Part shown: piece by piece, positions 55,624-64,000 of the stretch
Position numbering within the stretch: position 1 is the first letter of the stretch
Layout of the letters: every line of letters starts with the position of its first letter
Origin: Strongylocentrotus droebachiensis
Lineage: Eukaryota; Echinodermata; Echinoidea; Camarodonta; Strongylocentrotidae
Direction: 5' to 3'
Length of the DNA: 64,000 nucleotides
Assembly: GCA_035222895.1 (NCBI GenBank)
Contig: JAVYIG010000646.1
Span: 434,001-498,000 of the forward strand
The notes under the pieces: model-generated
Told to the model about the DNA's origin: nothing
Seen by the model: only the letters and a program-made list of their open reading frames with translations
Database searches by the model: none
Made by a program: the position numbers and the translations under genes

Positions 55624-55820
55624 CTGATACGCTGCCTGGAAGTCTGACTTGACTAAGATCTTCTTCTCATCATCCGTTAGTCTTCCTGTTAGTCGTCCCC
55701 ATAAATTCCCAATATTACAATCGCGGCAGTACTTGGTCACACCCGCTACAACAGCCACCGTTCCTAGAGTAACTCCAGAAACGACTAGAGCAACGGCTAT
55801 CAATGGCATCTCGATGGTTT
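55624..55820 (-). CDS. exon of an unidentified membrane protein
   Basis: On the minus strand an acceptor CCGTTTTCTTGGCAG ends at 55821 and a near-perfect donor CAG|GTAAGATG starts at 55623, enclosing 197 bp. From the ATG at 55809-55807 there are exactly 62 codons to the donor (phase 0). Residues 2-25 are a hydrophobic, Gly/Val/Ala-rich membrane segment (PLIAVALVVSGVTLG...). It is followed by a Cys pair at 28 and 31 (KYCRDCN), a basic GRLTGR and a charged end TDDEKKILVKSD...AAYQ. Codon use is balanced and coding-like, and GC is above the flanks. The frame is also open upstream of the ATG to the acceptor (T-I-E), so the exon could be internal. Further exons should lie at lower coordinates on the minus strand, beyond the foldback element; none was recognised. 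The family is unknown. Confidence 0.65.
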
Positions 55821-56329
55821 CTGCCAAGAAAACGGTTAGGTATAATGCATAATCAATTATTCATAAACATCGACAATGCCATTGCTTACTAAGCTAAGCC
55901 TTTCGCTTTACACAATTTTACTGCATGGGTTGGTTGTGTATTAACAAAACTCTCTATTTTTAACTGCATTTACTTAGAAACAGTTACCATAACAACAATA
56001 TGTTAAAAGTTTGAGAAATTGAAACTGTGGAACAATGTCTAATTTTCATATATCCAAAAAAGCTGCCATTAAAAAAAAAAATGTGTTCAAGCTGTGAATC
56101 TGAGACTCATATAACTTTAACAATACCGAAAACAAATTTGACAAATTTCAGTATTAACTGCATTTACTAACAGATAGCCCCCACATTAAAGCTGTGGAAC
56201 AATGTATTATTTACATCCATTATTCATGTACAACCAATCTGGGTACCACTCTCCTCCCATAGATAGCGACGGCCAGCGACATTGACCTCCGTATCAGCCC
56301 CAATGCCATCATAATTACTATCAACTCCA
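55821..56329. other. no recognised feature, probably intron upstream of the 55624 exon
   Basis: AT-rich single-copy-looking sequence. An ACTGCATTTACT...ACAG motif occurs twice (55963 and 56158), suggesting a weak local duplication of about 195 bp. Confidence 0.4.
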
Positions 56330-56900
56330 AATATCCTCATCATCACCATCGTCATCATCATCACACATCAGCATCATCAGCATCGCTGCACCCCCCCCCC
56401 CCCCTCCCCTCCGCCACCACCATCTCCCCCAACAACAGCAACGAAACAACATCATCACCGTTGCCAATACCCCCTCTCCATCACCACCACCATCACCACC
56501 AACAACAGCAACAAAACAGCATCATCACCATCACCAATTCCCTCCCCCTCCTCCCCCTCCTCCACAATCACCAACAACAACAGCAAAAAACCAACATCAT
56601 CACCGTCACTGCTACCCCTCCCCACATCCCACCACCACCACCACCATCACCATCAGCAACAACAACGAAACAACATCATCACCATCGCCAATACCCCAGG
56701 ACCACTACTACTATAACTAATGCCACTAATATTTATACTACTACTTCGTCTTCTACTTCTACCACTACAAATAATACTGCAACTACTATTAATGCTACTA
56801 GTACTACTACCACTAGTACGATAACTGTCATGTCTACTACTACCACTGCCACTCCTGCTGCTGATGCTGCTCCTGCTATACTACTATTACTCCTAATACT
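56330..56900. repeat. (CAT/CAC/ACT)n low-complexity region
   Basis: CATCATCACCATC, CCACCACCACC, CAACAACAGC and then ACTACTACT units, with a C run at 56391-56404. A 110-125-bp higher-order similarity is visible (GCAACGAAACAACATCATCA recurs near 56438 and 56662). The 216-codon His/Thr/Pro frame across it is an artefact. Confidence 0.9.
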
Positions 56901-57221
56901 ACTTCAACATCACATTATTACTGTTGCCGTTGCTACTTCTATGGAAATTTATATAACACCTGGAAAGAAAAAGATCTATGTATCCTTTTTTCCAATTTGT
57001 ATTGAACTCGATTCTAAACGGCTGATAAAACACTATTTAACAATACCAAATCTCTCGTTAAGAAAGATATGGCAGGCATATTATCGTTTGTGCTGTGACG
57101 TGGTTCTTTAATGTTAGGAAGAGGATGATGGGTAGTGGGTGTGTGTCAGACGATTCGCATGATTTGCTTATCTAATTGAAGATAGAGTCAGGAGATATAG
57201 CCATGTATGTCACAGGCCATG

Positions 57222-57301
57222 ACGAGAGAGAGAGGGGGAGAGGGGGGAGAGAGAGGGAGAGGGGGAGAGAGAGGGAACGAGAGAGAGAAATAGAGAGGGA
57301 A

Positions 57302-57335
<34 letters not shown>

Positions 57336-57336
57336 G
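57222..57336. repeat. polypurine (GA)n tract
   Basis: GAGAGAG with GGGA variants. Frames on both strands are artefacts. Confidence 0.95.
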
Positions 57337-58360
57337 GGGCGGAAGGAGACATGACGAAAGAGGTTAAGATAACGTAGATATCATGTACATTATATATTAT
57401 GCATATATAAATGTATATATAAAGACATAATGTATGCCGGAAATTCATGAAGTAATAAAAACTGTTTGATTTAAAGCATGAATCTTCTCTTCTCCATCAT
57501 TTAATGGGTTATTCGGAACACTTTTGATTAATCTGTATTATTTTGAGGATATTTAAAACCTAGAGGAAAGTAAGAGTATGCTAAGCTTATGACGAATGGA
57601 AAGTGATTAAATTACTTCAGTTTATATTGACTACTAAAAAGTGATTTGTTGTATGTGAGCAGGATACACATTTATTTCAGCAGATGGATTCTATTCAAGA
57701 TTTCAGTCGACACGAAATACAAATGTGCCCCTTTAACTTATCCAACGTCAGGGTGATTAAGTAGTGTTTATATTATGATCAATTCTTTTTCTTCTTCTTT
57801 TTTACTTTGATGTTTCTGATATGTAATGGAAAATTGTACTTTGCAATAAACAAAGTATTTACTAACTGTATTTGTCAGCATCCTATGTAGCTCTTTAAGA
57901 ATCATGGTCATTATGTGATGGTTTATCTTTCTTTTCTTTTTTTGTTTACGCCGTTTGTAATACTATTTTGTTGTCCTGGAAATGAGGTGATATGAGGTAA
58001 ATGGTGTTGCTTTTTTCATTGTATTTGTGTATTTGTGTAAGCCGTAGAATGTAAAAGGAATCCTGTGTTTTCGTTATAGTTTTCCATAACAATGACTTTT
58101 GATCAAAACATTCAACATAAAAGCAAGAATGATCAAGAAATGTAATTTATGTTAGCGTAGCCGGAGGTTGCAGTATCTTTCATTTATAATATTATTTTGT
58201 AGATATCTGATCGACACATGATAATCTCTCAACAAATATGAGCAAATATTAACCCTTTATTTTTCCTCTCCAATACATTATGAGCTGCATCGCAACAATA
58301 GTATCCAATGTGCCAGTAGCGACACATTGACAACGATAAACTATGTCTAACTAAAAAGGC
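57336..58360. other. AT-rich sequence around the candidate terminal exon
   Basis: Short TA runs near 57390-57425. Apart from the possible terminal exon and its AATAAA nothing is recognised. Confidence 0.4.
57681..57764 (+). CDS. candidate short terminal exon
   Basis: The acceptor ACACATTTATTTCAG ends at 57680. The frame from CAG 57681 stays open for 27 codons to TAG 57762-57764 and reads QMDSIQDFSRHEIQMCPF, ending VRVIK. A polyadenylation signal AATAAA lies 80 bp downstream at 57845-57850. The arrangement acceptor, short frame, stop and AATAAA is what a last exon looks like. However, 27 codons after an acceptor can easily be chance, and no upstream exon was found. No domain is recognised. 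Confidence 0.25.
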   Translation, partial: QMDSIQDFSRHEIQMCPFNLSNVRVIK

Positions 58361-58442
58361 TACGCGCGCACACATACACACACACACACGCACACACGCG
58401 CCCGCACACACACATACACACACACGCACACACACACGCAAA
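58361..58442. repeat. (CA)n microsatellite
   Basis: CACACA with CGCA and TACA variants over about 80 bp. Confidence 0.95.
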
Positions 58443-58514
58443 CAAACAAAATAAAAAACACAATAAAAAAGACACTCATGTCTTTGATTACACTTTGGTT
58501 AATATTTTTATTTA

Positions 58515-58612
58515 CCAATTCAGTATTTTCATCATTATTATTGTCATTGTTAGTATTATTTTTGTAATGATTATGTTATTATTTTTATCATTATTCATAC
58601 TATTTTTTTTCT
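58515..58612. repeat. imperfect (ATT)n/(TTAT)n
   Basis: CATTATTATTG and TTATTTTTATCATTATTC units. Confidence 0.8.
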
Positions 58613-58680
58613 TCTCTCTCTCTTGTTATTGCTTTGCTCTATTTGTGTTAACGATATGAAGTTTTACATCAGACTAGAAT

Positions 58681-58702
58681 AAGTAAAGGTTAACCTTTAC
58701 TT
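58681..58702. repeat. 22-bp perfect palindrome
   Basis: AAGTAAAGGTT is followed immediately by AACCTTTACTT, its exact reverse complement, and then AAGTTAACC. It could be a dyad-symmetric protein site or a small cruciform. There is no neighbouring gene. Confidence 0.9.
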
Positions 58703-59400
58703 AAGTTAACCCTGACTACAGCTCCTAATCTTTCTTCATTGAAACATAATCGATGTAAAATATATTTGTTGCTGAATGTATGCTCAATTATAAACAGCGG
58801 CAATAAGGCAAACGAGCCAAGTTTATATCCATGGTTACGAACACAGACACGAACTGGGTCACCCGACATGCACGTTCAGACTCAATGAATGACAATCTGC
58901 TATCATTCATTGTACGTTACCTTTCATGTGTCTATTGTTCATGTTCTATATAATATTGTATAATTTCGTCAGCCGGTTTCTAAATGAGTTACATACTAGA
59001 TATATTCTAGATCACTGATACATTTTGTCTGTTCTACCGTTCTATACATGATTTAGTATAGAAGGCAAAATGCTATACGTTATAGTACTCATTGGCAAGT
59101 AGTTCGAATGAACAGTTAATTCAATGCCTAACTCTCTTCTTAAATCTTACAGTAACTAGTCCTAATGTGAAATGGGCGTTTCCGACACATTTCCGTTCCG
59201 TTTTTTCGCCTCCTGTTTTGATGTGAATTTATTTACTGTACTCTTTTATTTATTTATTGTTTACCATAATGCCAGTGAGCAGGAAATGAATGTGAATTTC
59301 TGTTGCAATTTCAATTATACGAAACAAGTATAAAGAAACTTATCTTAACAAGACTAATTGACACGACAGTTATCCAATCATTGGTGAGAACTCGCGGATA
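58703..59400. other. no recognised feature
   Basis: CAATGAATGACAATCTGCTA followed by TCATTCATTG (about 58882-58912) gives a small inverted repeat. Nothing else is seen. Confidence 0.4.
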
Positions 59401-59542
59401 AGCCCCGCCCAGTAATACGATTATCGTACGATACGACGTTTAGACAATAGCGGGACCCTGACTCTTAAACGAGTTTCCTTTCGAAACTATGCTCAACATT
59501 CGTTTCAGTATACGACGTTTGTTTACATGACGTTCATACCAT

Positions 59543-59865
59543 TACCAGTTTAAGTCCTTACTGAAAACGCACCTTTTTAATTCATGAATGCTATTATGCA
59601 GTTGTGAGTCGGTCAAAGGAGGTGCACACCATCTTATTCTTTGTTTGTTTGATATTTTGTTTGATCTTATGTTTGACCTTATGTTTGATCTCATTTTTAT
59701 TTTTGTTATTATATATGCATGATTTATTGAATAAAGAACATATTTATATTTTTTGTGTTTATTACAAGTTTTAGTTGGTAATTTTAAGTCATACAATGGT
59801 GCGCTTAGAAACACCTGTATTAAGCGCCTAATAAATGTTATGTATGATTATTATTATTACAAAAT
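59543..59865 (+). pseudogene. LINE reverse-transcriptase extreme C-terminus and 3' region
   Basis: The last 14 codons before TGA 59585-59587 read YQFKSLLKTHLFNS, the FKxxLKTHLF end of CR1/L2-type polyproteins. The 3' region has a GTTTGATCTTATGTTTGACC repeat, then GGTGCGCTTAGAAACACC, TGTATTAAGCGCCTAATAAA and an (ATT)n tail. That tail matches repeat F at 47245-47300. The 5' part is too decayed to trace. Confidence 0.65.
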
Positions 59866-59877
59866 TGCTTAATTAGT

Positions 59878-60130
59878 GAACAGATATACGATTCTTATAC
59901 AAATATACAATCAAATTTGGTAGTGTGAACGTGAGGTAAGGGTGCGGGGGAACAGCATGCAGCGATGGAAAGGGTTATAGCATGTATTATGCTGTTGAAA
60001 CATTGAACCGATATACGATTCTTATACAAATATACAATATAAGTTGGTAGTGTGAACGCGAGGTAAGGATGCGGGGGAACAGCATGCAGCGATGGAAAGG
60101 TTTATAGCATGTATTATGCTGTTGAATTAT
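59878..60130 (+). repeat. tandem duplication, 126 bp x 2
   Basis: Units start at 59878 and 60004 with GAAC(A/C)GATATACGATTCTT. They share GTAGTGTGAACG, GCGGGGGAACAGCATGCAGC and TAGCATGTATTATGCTGTTG. About 95% of positions match by eye. Confidence 0.9.
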
Positions 60131-60359
60131 TGACGGTCAATCAACCAAGCGGTGTTAACGAGGCCTAAATGAGACCTGATGAATCGACTATGATTTAATC
60201 ATGACCTGAAAGGCTTCTAGCTCGGCCTCAAGAAAGGTGTAGCCAGTCGCTTTCTGTCACAATTATGATAACAACTAACCATGGTCTTTTTTGCGTTAGG
60301 AGGATAAGAAGTAGGACAGAGCATTTATCAACTTCTAACACAGCACCTTTAATAATAAT

Positions 60360-60660
60360 GACAAACTATCAATTTATAGAGATGACGTATTAGATGAGAG
60401 TAGATGAGAGAAATGAAGAGGAAAGGAGCTGAGGATGATATTTAAAGGTGAAGAGGTAGACAAACCAGATGAGGAGAAGAAGAAGAAGAAGAAGAAGAAG
60501 AAATAGAAAAGACAAGAAGTGGCAGAAGATGATGGAATAACAATAAAGACCCCAAAAAAGGATAAAGAACAAGATGAAGAGGACAAAGAAAAGGATAAAG
60601 ATGATGATATGATGATGATGATAAAGAAGACAAATGATAAGAAAATTAAGAGGAAGATAT
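60360..60660. repeat. (AAG)n/(GAT)n low-complexity region
   Basis: GAAGAAGAAGAAG at 60475-60502 and GATGATGATATGATGATG at 60600-60625 within a purine-rich strand. The Ser-rich minus frames are artefacts. Confidence 0.9.
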
Positions 60661-60689
60661 ATACATTTTTATCTTGCTTTTTTTTGTCG

Positions 60690-60703
60690 TGGGGGGGGGG
60701 GGG
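60690..60703. repeat. poly-G tract
   Basis: Fourteen G following TTTTTTGTCGT. Confidence 0.95.
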
Positions 60704-60778
60704 GCGAATCAATTACTTCTCTTTCAAATGAATTTACATCTAAATGTCGCACTATTCCACTATCTCTGTCCCTTTCAG

Positions 60779-60871
60779 CTATTTGCATGAGTTTGCGAGG
60801 ATGGTAGCGACGGAGCTCCATGACACAAATCCTAAAGAAAGAATGGGATTTCAATCCTCGTGTTCGAAAAG
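60779..60871 (+). CDS. candidate small exon with strong splice sites
   Basis: The acceptor CCACTATCTCTGTCCCTTTCAG ends at 60778 in a 20-nt pyrimidine-rich run (listed here in part: CTCTGTCCCTTTCAG). The donor AAAAG|GTAAGTGCG at 60871-60872 matches consensus exactly. The 93 bp are open in one + frame only (phase 2 at both sides), reading YLHEFARMVATELHD, then NPKERMGFQSSCSK. Without splicing the same frame runs from ATG 60744 to TAA 60873. A second acceptor, AAATCTTCAG at 61051, would add one Arg and then stop. The minus strand is also open across it and has an acceptor-like TTCTTTCTTTAG, so the strand is not certain. No domain is recognised. Confidence 0.35.
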
Positions 60872-60879
60872 GTAAGTGC

Positions 60880-61560
60880 GATCGCTACAAATTGAATTCA
60901 TTCTGGCTTAAACCATGAAAGAAAAATGCCGCAAATGAAAAGGTGAGCTGCGTGAAATCCATTATGCCCTCCTACATACATGACAGATTCAAATGCTATT
61001 CTACAATGCATCAAACTTATTTAATCTGGATTTTTTTTTTTAAATCTTCAGATGAGTTTAACTGGTATTCAGCAGAAAAACAAACAGAACTCATGTTTTA
61101 AAAGGTAATTACTAGATATATTAATGTTTTGTAATCATACGCGCAAACGAATATCATAGTTGTTGAAACAATGAGGAGAAAAGCTGACCACACCCCCTCT
61201 CTCACTCCCCTTCCTCTATTTCCCTCTTTAGTCCTGTTTTACTTCCTACCCACATAATTATGACCCCGCATACGCACACACGCGCCACGCGTACGCACAC
61301 AATAATATAATCCTTCTTTCTCTTGTGTTCTGAAATGTGAGGGTTGAGGCAAACGTCAAAGAAGAAAAACAAAAGAAAAATAGGACCTTAAAAAAAGGAG
61401 TAGGGTACTATTGGTGTTCAAGAAGTAAAATATACAGAAAAGAGAGAATGAGGAATAAACGATAGACTTCAGAATGATGATGATGATCATATATCATCAT
61501 CATAATAATAATGATATTAATTACAATATTGATATTCCCACAGCAATAGCTCCTTGCACC
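60880..61560. other. no firm feature
   Basis: A T run plus ATCTTCAG at 61030-61052 and AAAAG|GTAATTAC at 61104 bracket 53 bp that stop in the phase set by the 60779 exon. A (CGCACACACGCG) patch is near 61270-61300. Confidence 0.35.
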
Positions 61561-61562
61561 CC

Positions 61563-61665
61563 ATCTCTATCTCTCTCTAACTCTCTCACTCTCTAACTCT
61601 CTCTCTCTCTCTATATATATATCTCTCTCTCTCTCTTTCTCCCTCTCTGTCTCTTTCTCTACATC
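61563..61665. repeat. (CT)n tract with (TA)n
   Basis: CTCTCTAACTCTCT units around a TATATATAT core. Confidence 0.95.
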
Positions 61666-62834
61666 ACTACTTTTCTTTCATTCTGGAATATGATTATCAG
61701 TGATTTTTATCAATGAAGAATAGAGTACTGACATATATTAATATTTTGGTATGCTAACTCTTACAAATGAGTTATACAATACATTCTGTGAATACACATG
61801 AATAACCTGCATAATTCGTGAAGAAAATATTTGAAAAAATCTCTCCATAATAGCTAAATTCGATTCAACTAAAATTGATTGGTCATTACCAAAACAAATT
61901 AAGTTTCCGTAAAAATACAAAACACAAATGAACATATTAGATGAATATAATTAAGACATGAATGTAAATACTTTAGCAAAGTAATATCTGTGCATGGCTT
62001 TAAACAAAAATAGAAAACACAACACAGTAATAGAAATGACACAGTCTAGCAAAAAACATGGATAGAAAAACGAGAAAATCATGCAGAAAAATAAATAAAG
62101 GAAACAACATGTGATAAGAGATGAGCACGGAGAAATACAGAACAACTAAATAATTGTTCAGTTATAGGAGAAAATTTATCAGAGTAGGATTTAAAGAAGA
62201 AAGAAGTAAAATATATGTAGGAGAGGGGGGAATAGTTAGACAGGCAGAACAGGAATATTATCCAAAAGGAGTGAAACAACAGAGGAGATATAATGATTAT
62301 AAAGGAGGTATTTCTAATAGCAAAATTATACATTCTTTTAAAAATCAACAGGCTTGTTCTCTACACGTAATGAAGCAAGGACGAAAGACTGTTTGTTGAG
62401 TCAAGCCCAAAGCAGATACGGAGAGAGTGGAAAGCGGCAATTTTCCCCGTCAAAATGAAGGAAGGAAAGTCGGACAAAATTGTAATGTATAATGAGAATA
62501 GATGAAGCAATCTCGTGTAATGTGCCTGAGGACGATCGTCGCATTTATCTAAATGTTTGCCGGGAGAATTGAGCTGTAATTGAGTTTGTCCCTCAACATC
62601 AATATTTAATGAACGGAGACAAAATAAAACAAAACTATGACTAAATGGCTTTGCCAAACTCACACTTTCGTGTTTAATTGACGTTGGCATGATCAAATAT
62701 GAAAGGGACTGTCATATATTTAAAAGGGTGAGCTATAATGCAGCTTATATTCTTTACTTCGAGAAGCTTCGCTTCAGTTAGGATTTAAGTACGAGGTAGA
62801 CAACAGGTATTCGCTTGGAACATTTCTTACAAAT
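61666..62834. other. no recognised feature
   Basis: AT-rich, with several 60-110-codon minus frames lacking splice support. Nothing is called. Confidence 0.4.
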
Positions 62835-62925
62835 AAAGGCTCGTTTAGACATGATAAAAACCGCCGCGTTTTTTCCTTCTCTAAGGGTATAACAAAAACT
62901 CCTCTGCGTCATATCTGAACGAGGC
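62835..62925. mobile_element. short family A MITE, ends only
   Basis: AAAGGCTCGTTTAGACATGA at the left and TGCGTCATATCTGAACGAGG at the right with only about 50 bp between. This looks like an internal deletion derivative or a solo pair of ends. Confidence 0.6.
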
Positions 62926-63405
62926 ACAAGTATAACTATAAACTATGGCAAAAGCATATCATTAAATGAAAGGGAGAAATCCTCCCATATCGTAAACGTT
63001 TGCGGGCGTCATTATATATAAATATACATAATAATATAACAGATTAAAGGCCATAAAATAACTTTTGAAAAGGAATTGGTAGTTTTCAGGACGAAACTCA
63101 TATAATTACAATGATAGACAGATCAATGGTTTATTGATTAAAAACAACAATACATATGCCCCGTTGACACTTGCCCGCATTTTGGTAGACATCAATACGG
63201 CAAATATGAATTGTGATGATTTTACAATGCTCAAAGTGTATACAAATATGGTTAAATCCCCCATTGAAGAAAAATAACAGGGGATAATCAATGAATTTTG
63301 TATCATATAACAATTTGTGTCGTGTACTGGTTCGATATTTGACACGGTTTTGATATATACATAAACATATAAGTATGTATAGTTTTATTTACTCTCCAAT
63401 GTATA
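62926..63405. other. no recognised feature
   Basis: AT-rich. The minus frames at 63106-63345 lie in unrecognised sequence. The LINE remnant begins just after. Confidence 0.4.
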
Positions 63406-64000
63406 AAGTTTGAAGTAGTAAATCGGTTTGAGTACTTGGGTTCAATTATCACTAACAAAGGAGAGAGCACGACAAAGATAAGACGAAGGATGGGCAATGG
63501 CAAGATCAACAGTACAGAATATGTCCGACATCTGGAAGAGCCGAGGCCTATCTCATAGTCTGAAGGTTCGTCTGCTTCAAGCAACTTCTTTCTCTATTGC
63601 TACTTACGGAAGTGAGTCCTGGGCCATGACAAAGAATGACAGAAAGAGAGTTGATGCCTTTGAAATGTGGTGCTACAGGAGGCTGTTGCAGGTGTCATGG
63701 AAAGATAAAAAGACAAATGTGTGGTTCCTGGAAAAGATTGGAACAGACTTGACCATCAGAAGGGGAATCATGGAAAGAAAACTTAACTATTTTGGGCACA
63801 TTGTTGGGAGATCTGAAGGTATTGAGAAGCAAATACTGCAAGGAGCAGTCGAAGGAAAACGGGGTAGAGGTCGCCCACCAATATCTTGGACTGATGATAT
63901 TAAGAAAGTGTCTGGACAAGGAATGAAAGGTGCAACACAAATGGCAGGTGAAAGAGTTGCATGGCGTGCTCTCGTGAAGGCCACAGCAGCGCTTTACAGC
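63406..64000 (+). pseudogene. LINE reverse-transcriptase C-terminal region, runs off the window
   Basis: From 63406 one frame reads FEVVNRFEYLGSIITNKG, continuing to RRRMG at about 63495. One inserted A there shifts the frame. From ATG 63497 a second frame is open for all 168 codons to the window end: MARSTVQNMSDIWKSRGL..., SIATYGSESWAMTKND, FEMWCYRRLLQVSWKD, RKLNYFGHIVGR, EGKRGRGRPPISWTDDI. This is the thumb/connection region of endonuclease-reverse-transcriptase (RTE-like) non-LTR retrotransposons, marked by YLGSxI, YGSESW, RRLL, GH and GKRGRGRP. The catalytic polymerase motifs upstream are absent, so the copy is 5'-truncated. The sequence is otherwise intact, so it is relatively young; clade assignment is tentative. 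Confidence 0.85.

Noticed and set aside
56461..57111. Longest open frame of the window, 216 codons, His/Thr/Pro-rich
   Set aside because: Most of it translates (CAT), (CAC) and (ACT) microsatellites. The final ~55 codons are AT-rich with no splice signal or domain.

Overview
The window looks like an intergenic and intronic stretch of a metazoan nuclear genome, most likely a sea urchin or another echinoderm. The base composition is AT-rich. There is no prokaryotic gene density, no operon and no ribosome binding site. Isolated open segments are flanked by GT/AG splice signals. The rest is a dense layer of tRNA-derived SINEs, short inverted-repeat DNA elements (MITEs), truncated non-LTR retrotransposons and very long purine/pyrimidine microsatellites. 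The echinoderm assignment is inference from the repeat style; no diagnostic gene was recognised.

Coding content is sparse. The best candidate is a minus-strand exon at 55624-55820 with a perfect donor and a good acceptor, encoding a membrane segment followed by a charged tail. Weaker candidates lie at 488-659 (membrane-protein-like, pattern loosely like a cation-channel S2 helix), 10121-10282, 16227-16417, 52978-53060, 57681-57764 and 60779-60871. None can be joined into a named gene. Nearly all long open frames are simple-repeat artefacts.

From 1 to 14 kb, MITE families A, B and C, three kinds of tRNA-derived SINE and a LINE fragment nested in element D are interleaved with purine tracts. 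From 14 to 24 kb there is a SINE whose head resembles 7SL RNA (18.15 kb), a TTAA-ended element (18.6 kb), a 952-bp element with long inverted repeats (19.75 kb) and further SINEs. The stretch from 24 to 36 kb is dominated by (GA)n/(CT)n tracts, a 290-bp duplication 3.8 kb apart, and a perfect 51-bp hairpin. At 36.8-37.6 kb sits the most notable structure: family A MITE ends enclosing a six-copy 137-bp tandem array, with a 273-bp dimer copied at 100% identity over 267 bp. From 38 to 50 kb there are LINE 3' ends, foldback elements and two decayed minisatellites. From 50 to 64 kb there are TTAA-type relatives, an 881-bp nearly perfect foldback with TA target duplication, low-complexity (CAY)n sequence, and at the right edge a LINE reverse-transcriptase C-terminal region with one frameshift that runs out of the window.

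The mobile elements form a layered system. Autonomous LINE 3' ends at 11.65, 27.3, 38.0, 59.5 and 63.4 kb could have mobilised the SINE-like repeats, some of which carry the same terminal motif. MITEs nest in or abut each other, microsatellites and LINE tails. No RNA gene, CRISPR array, origin or attachment site is supported.
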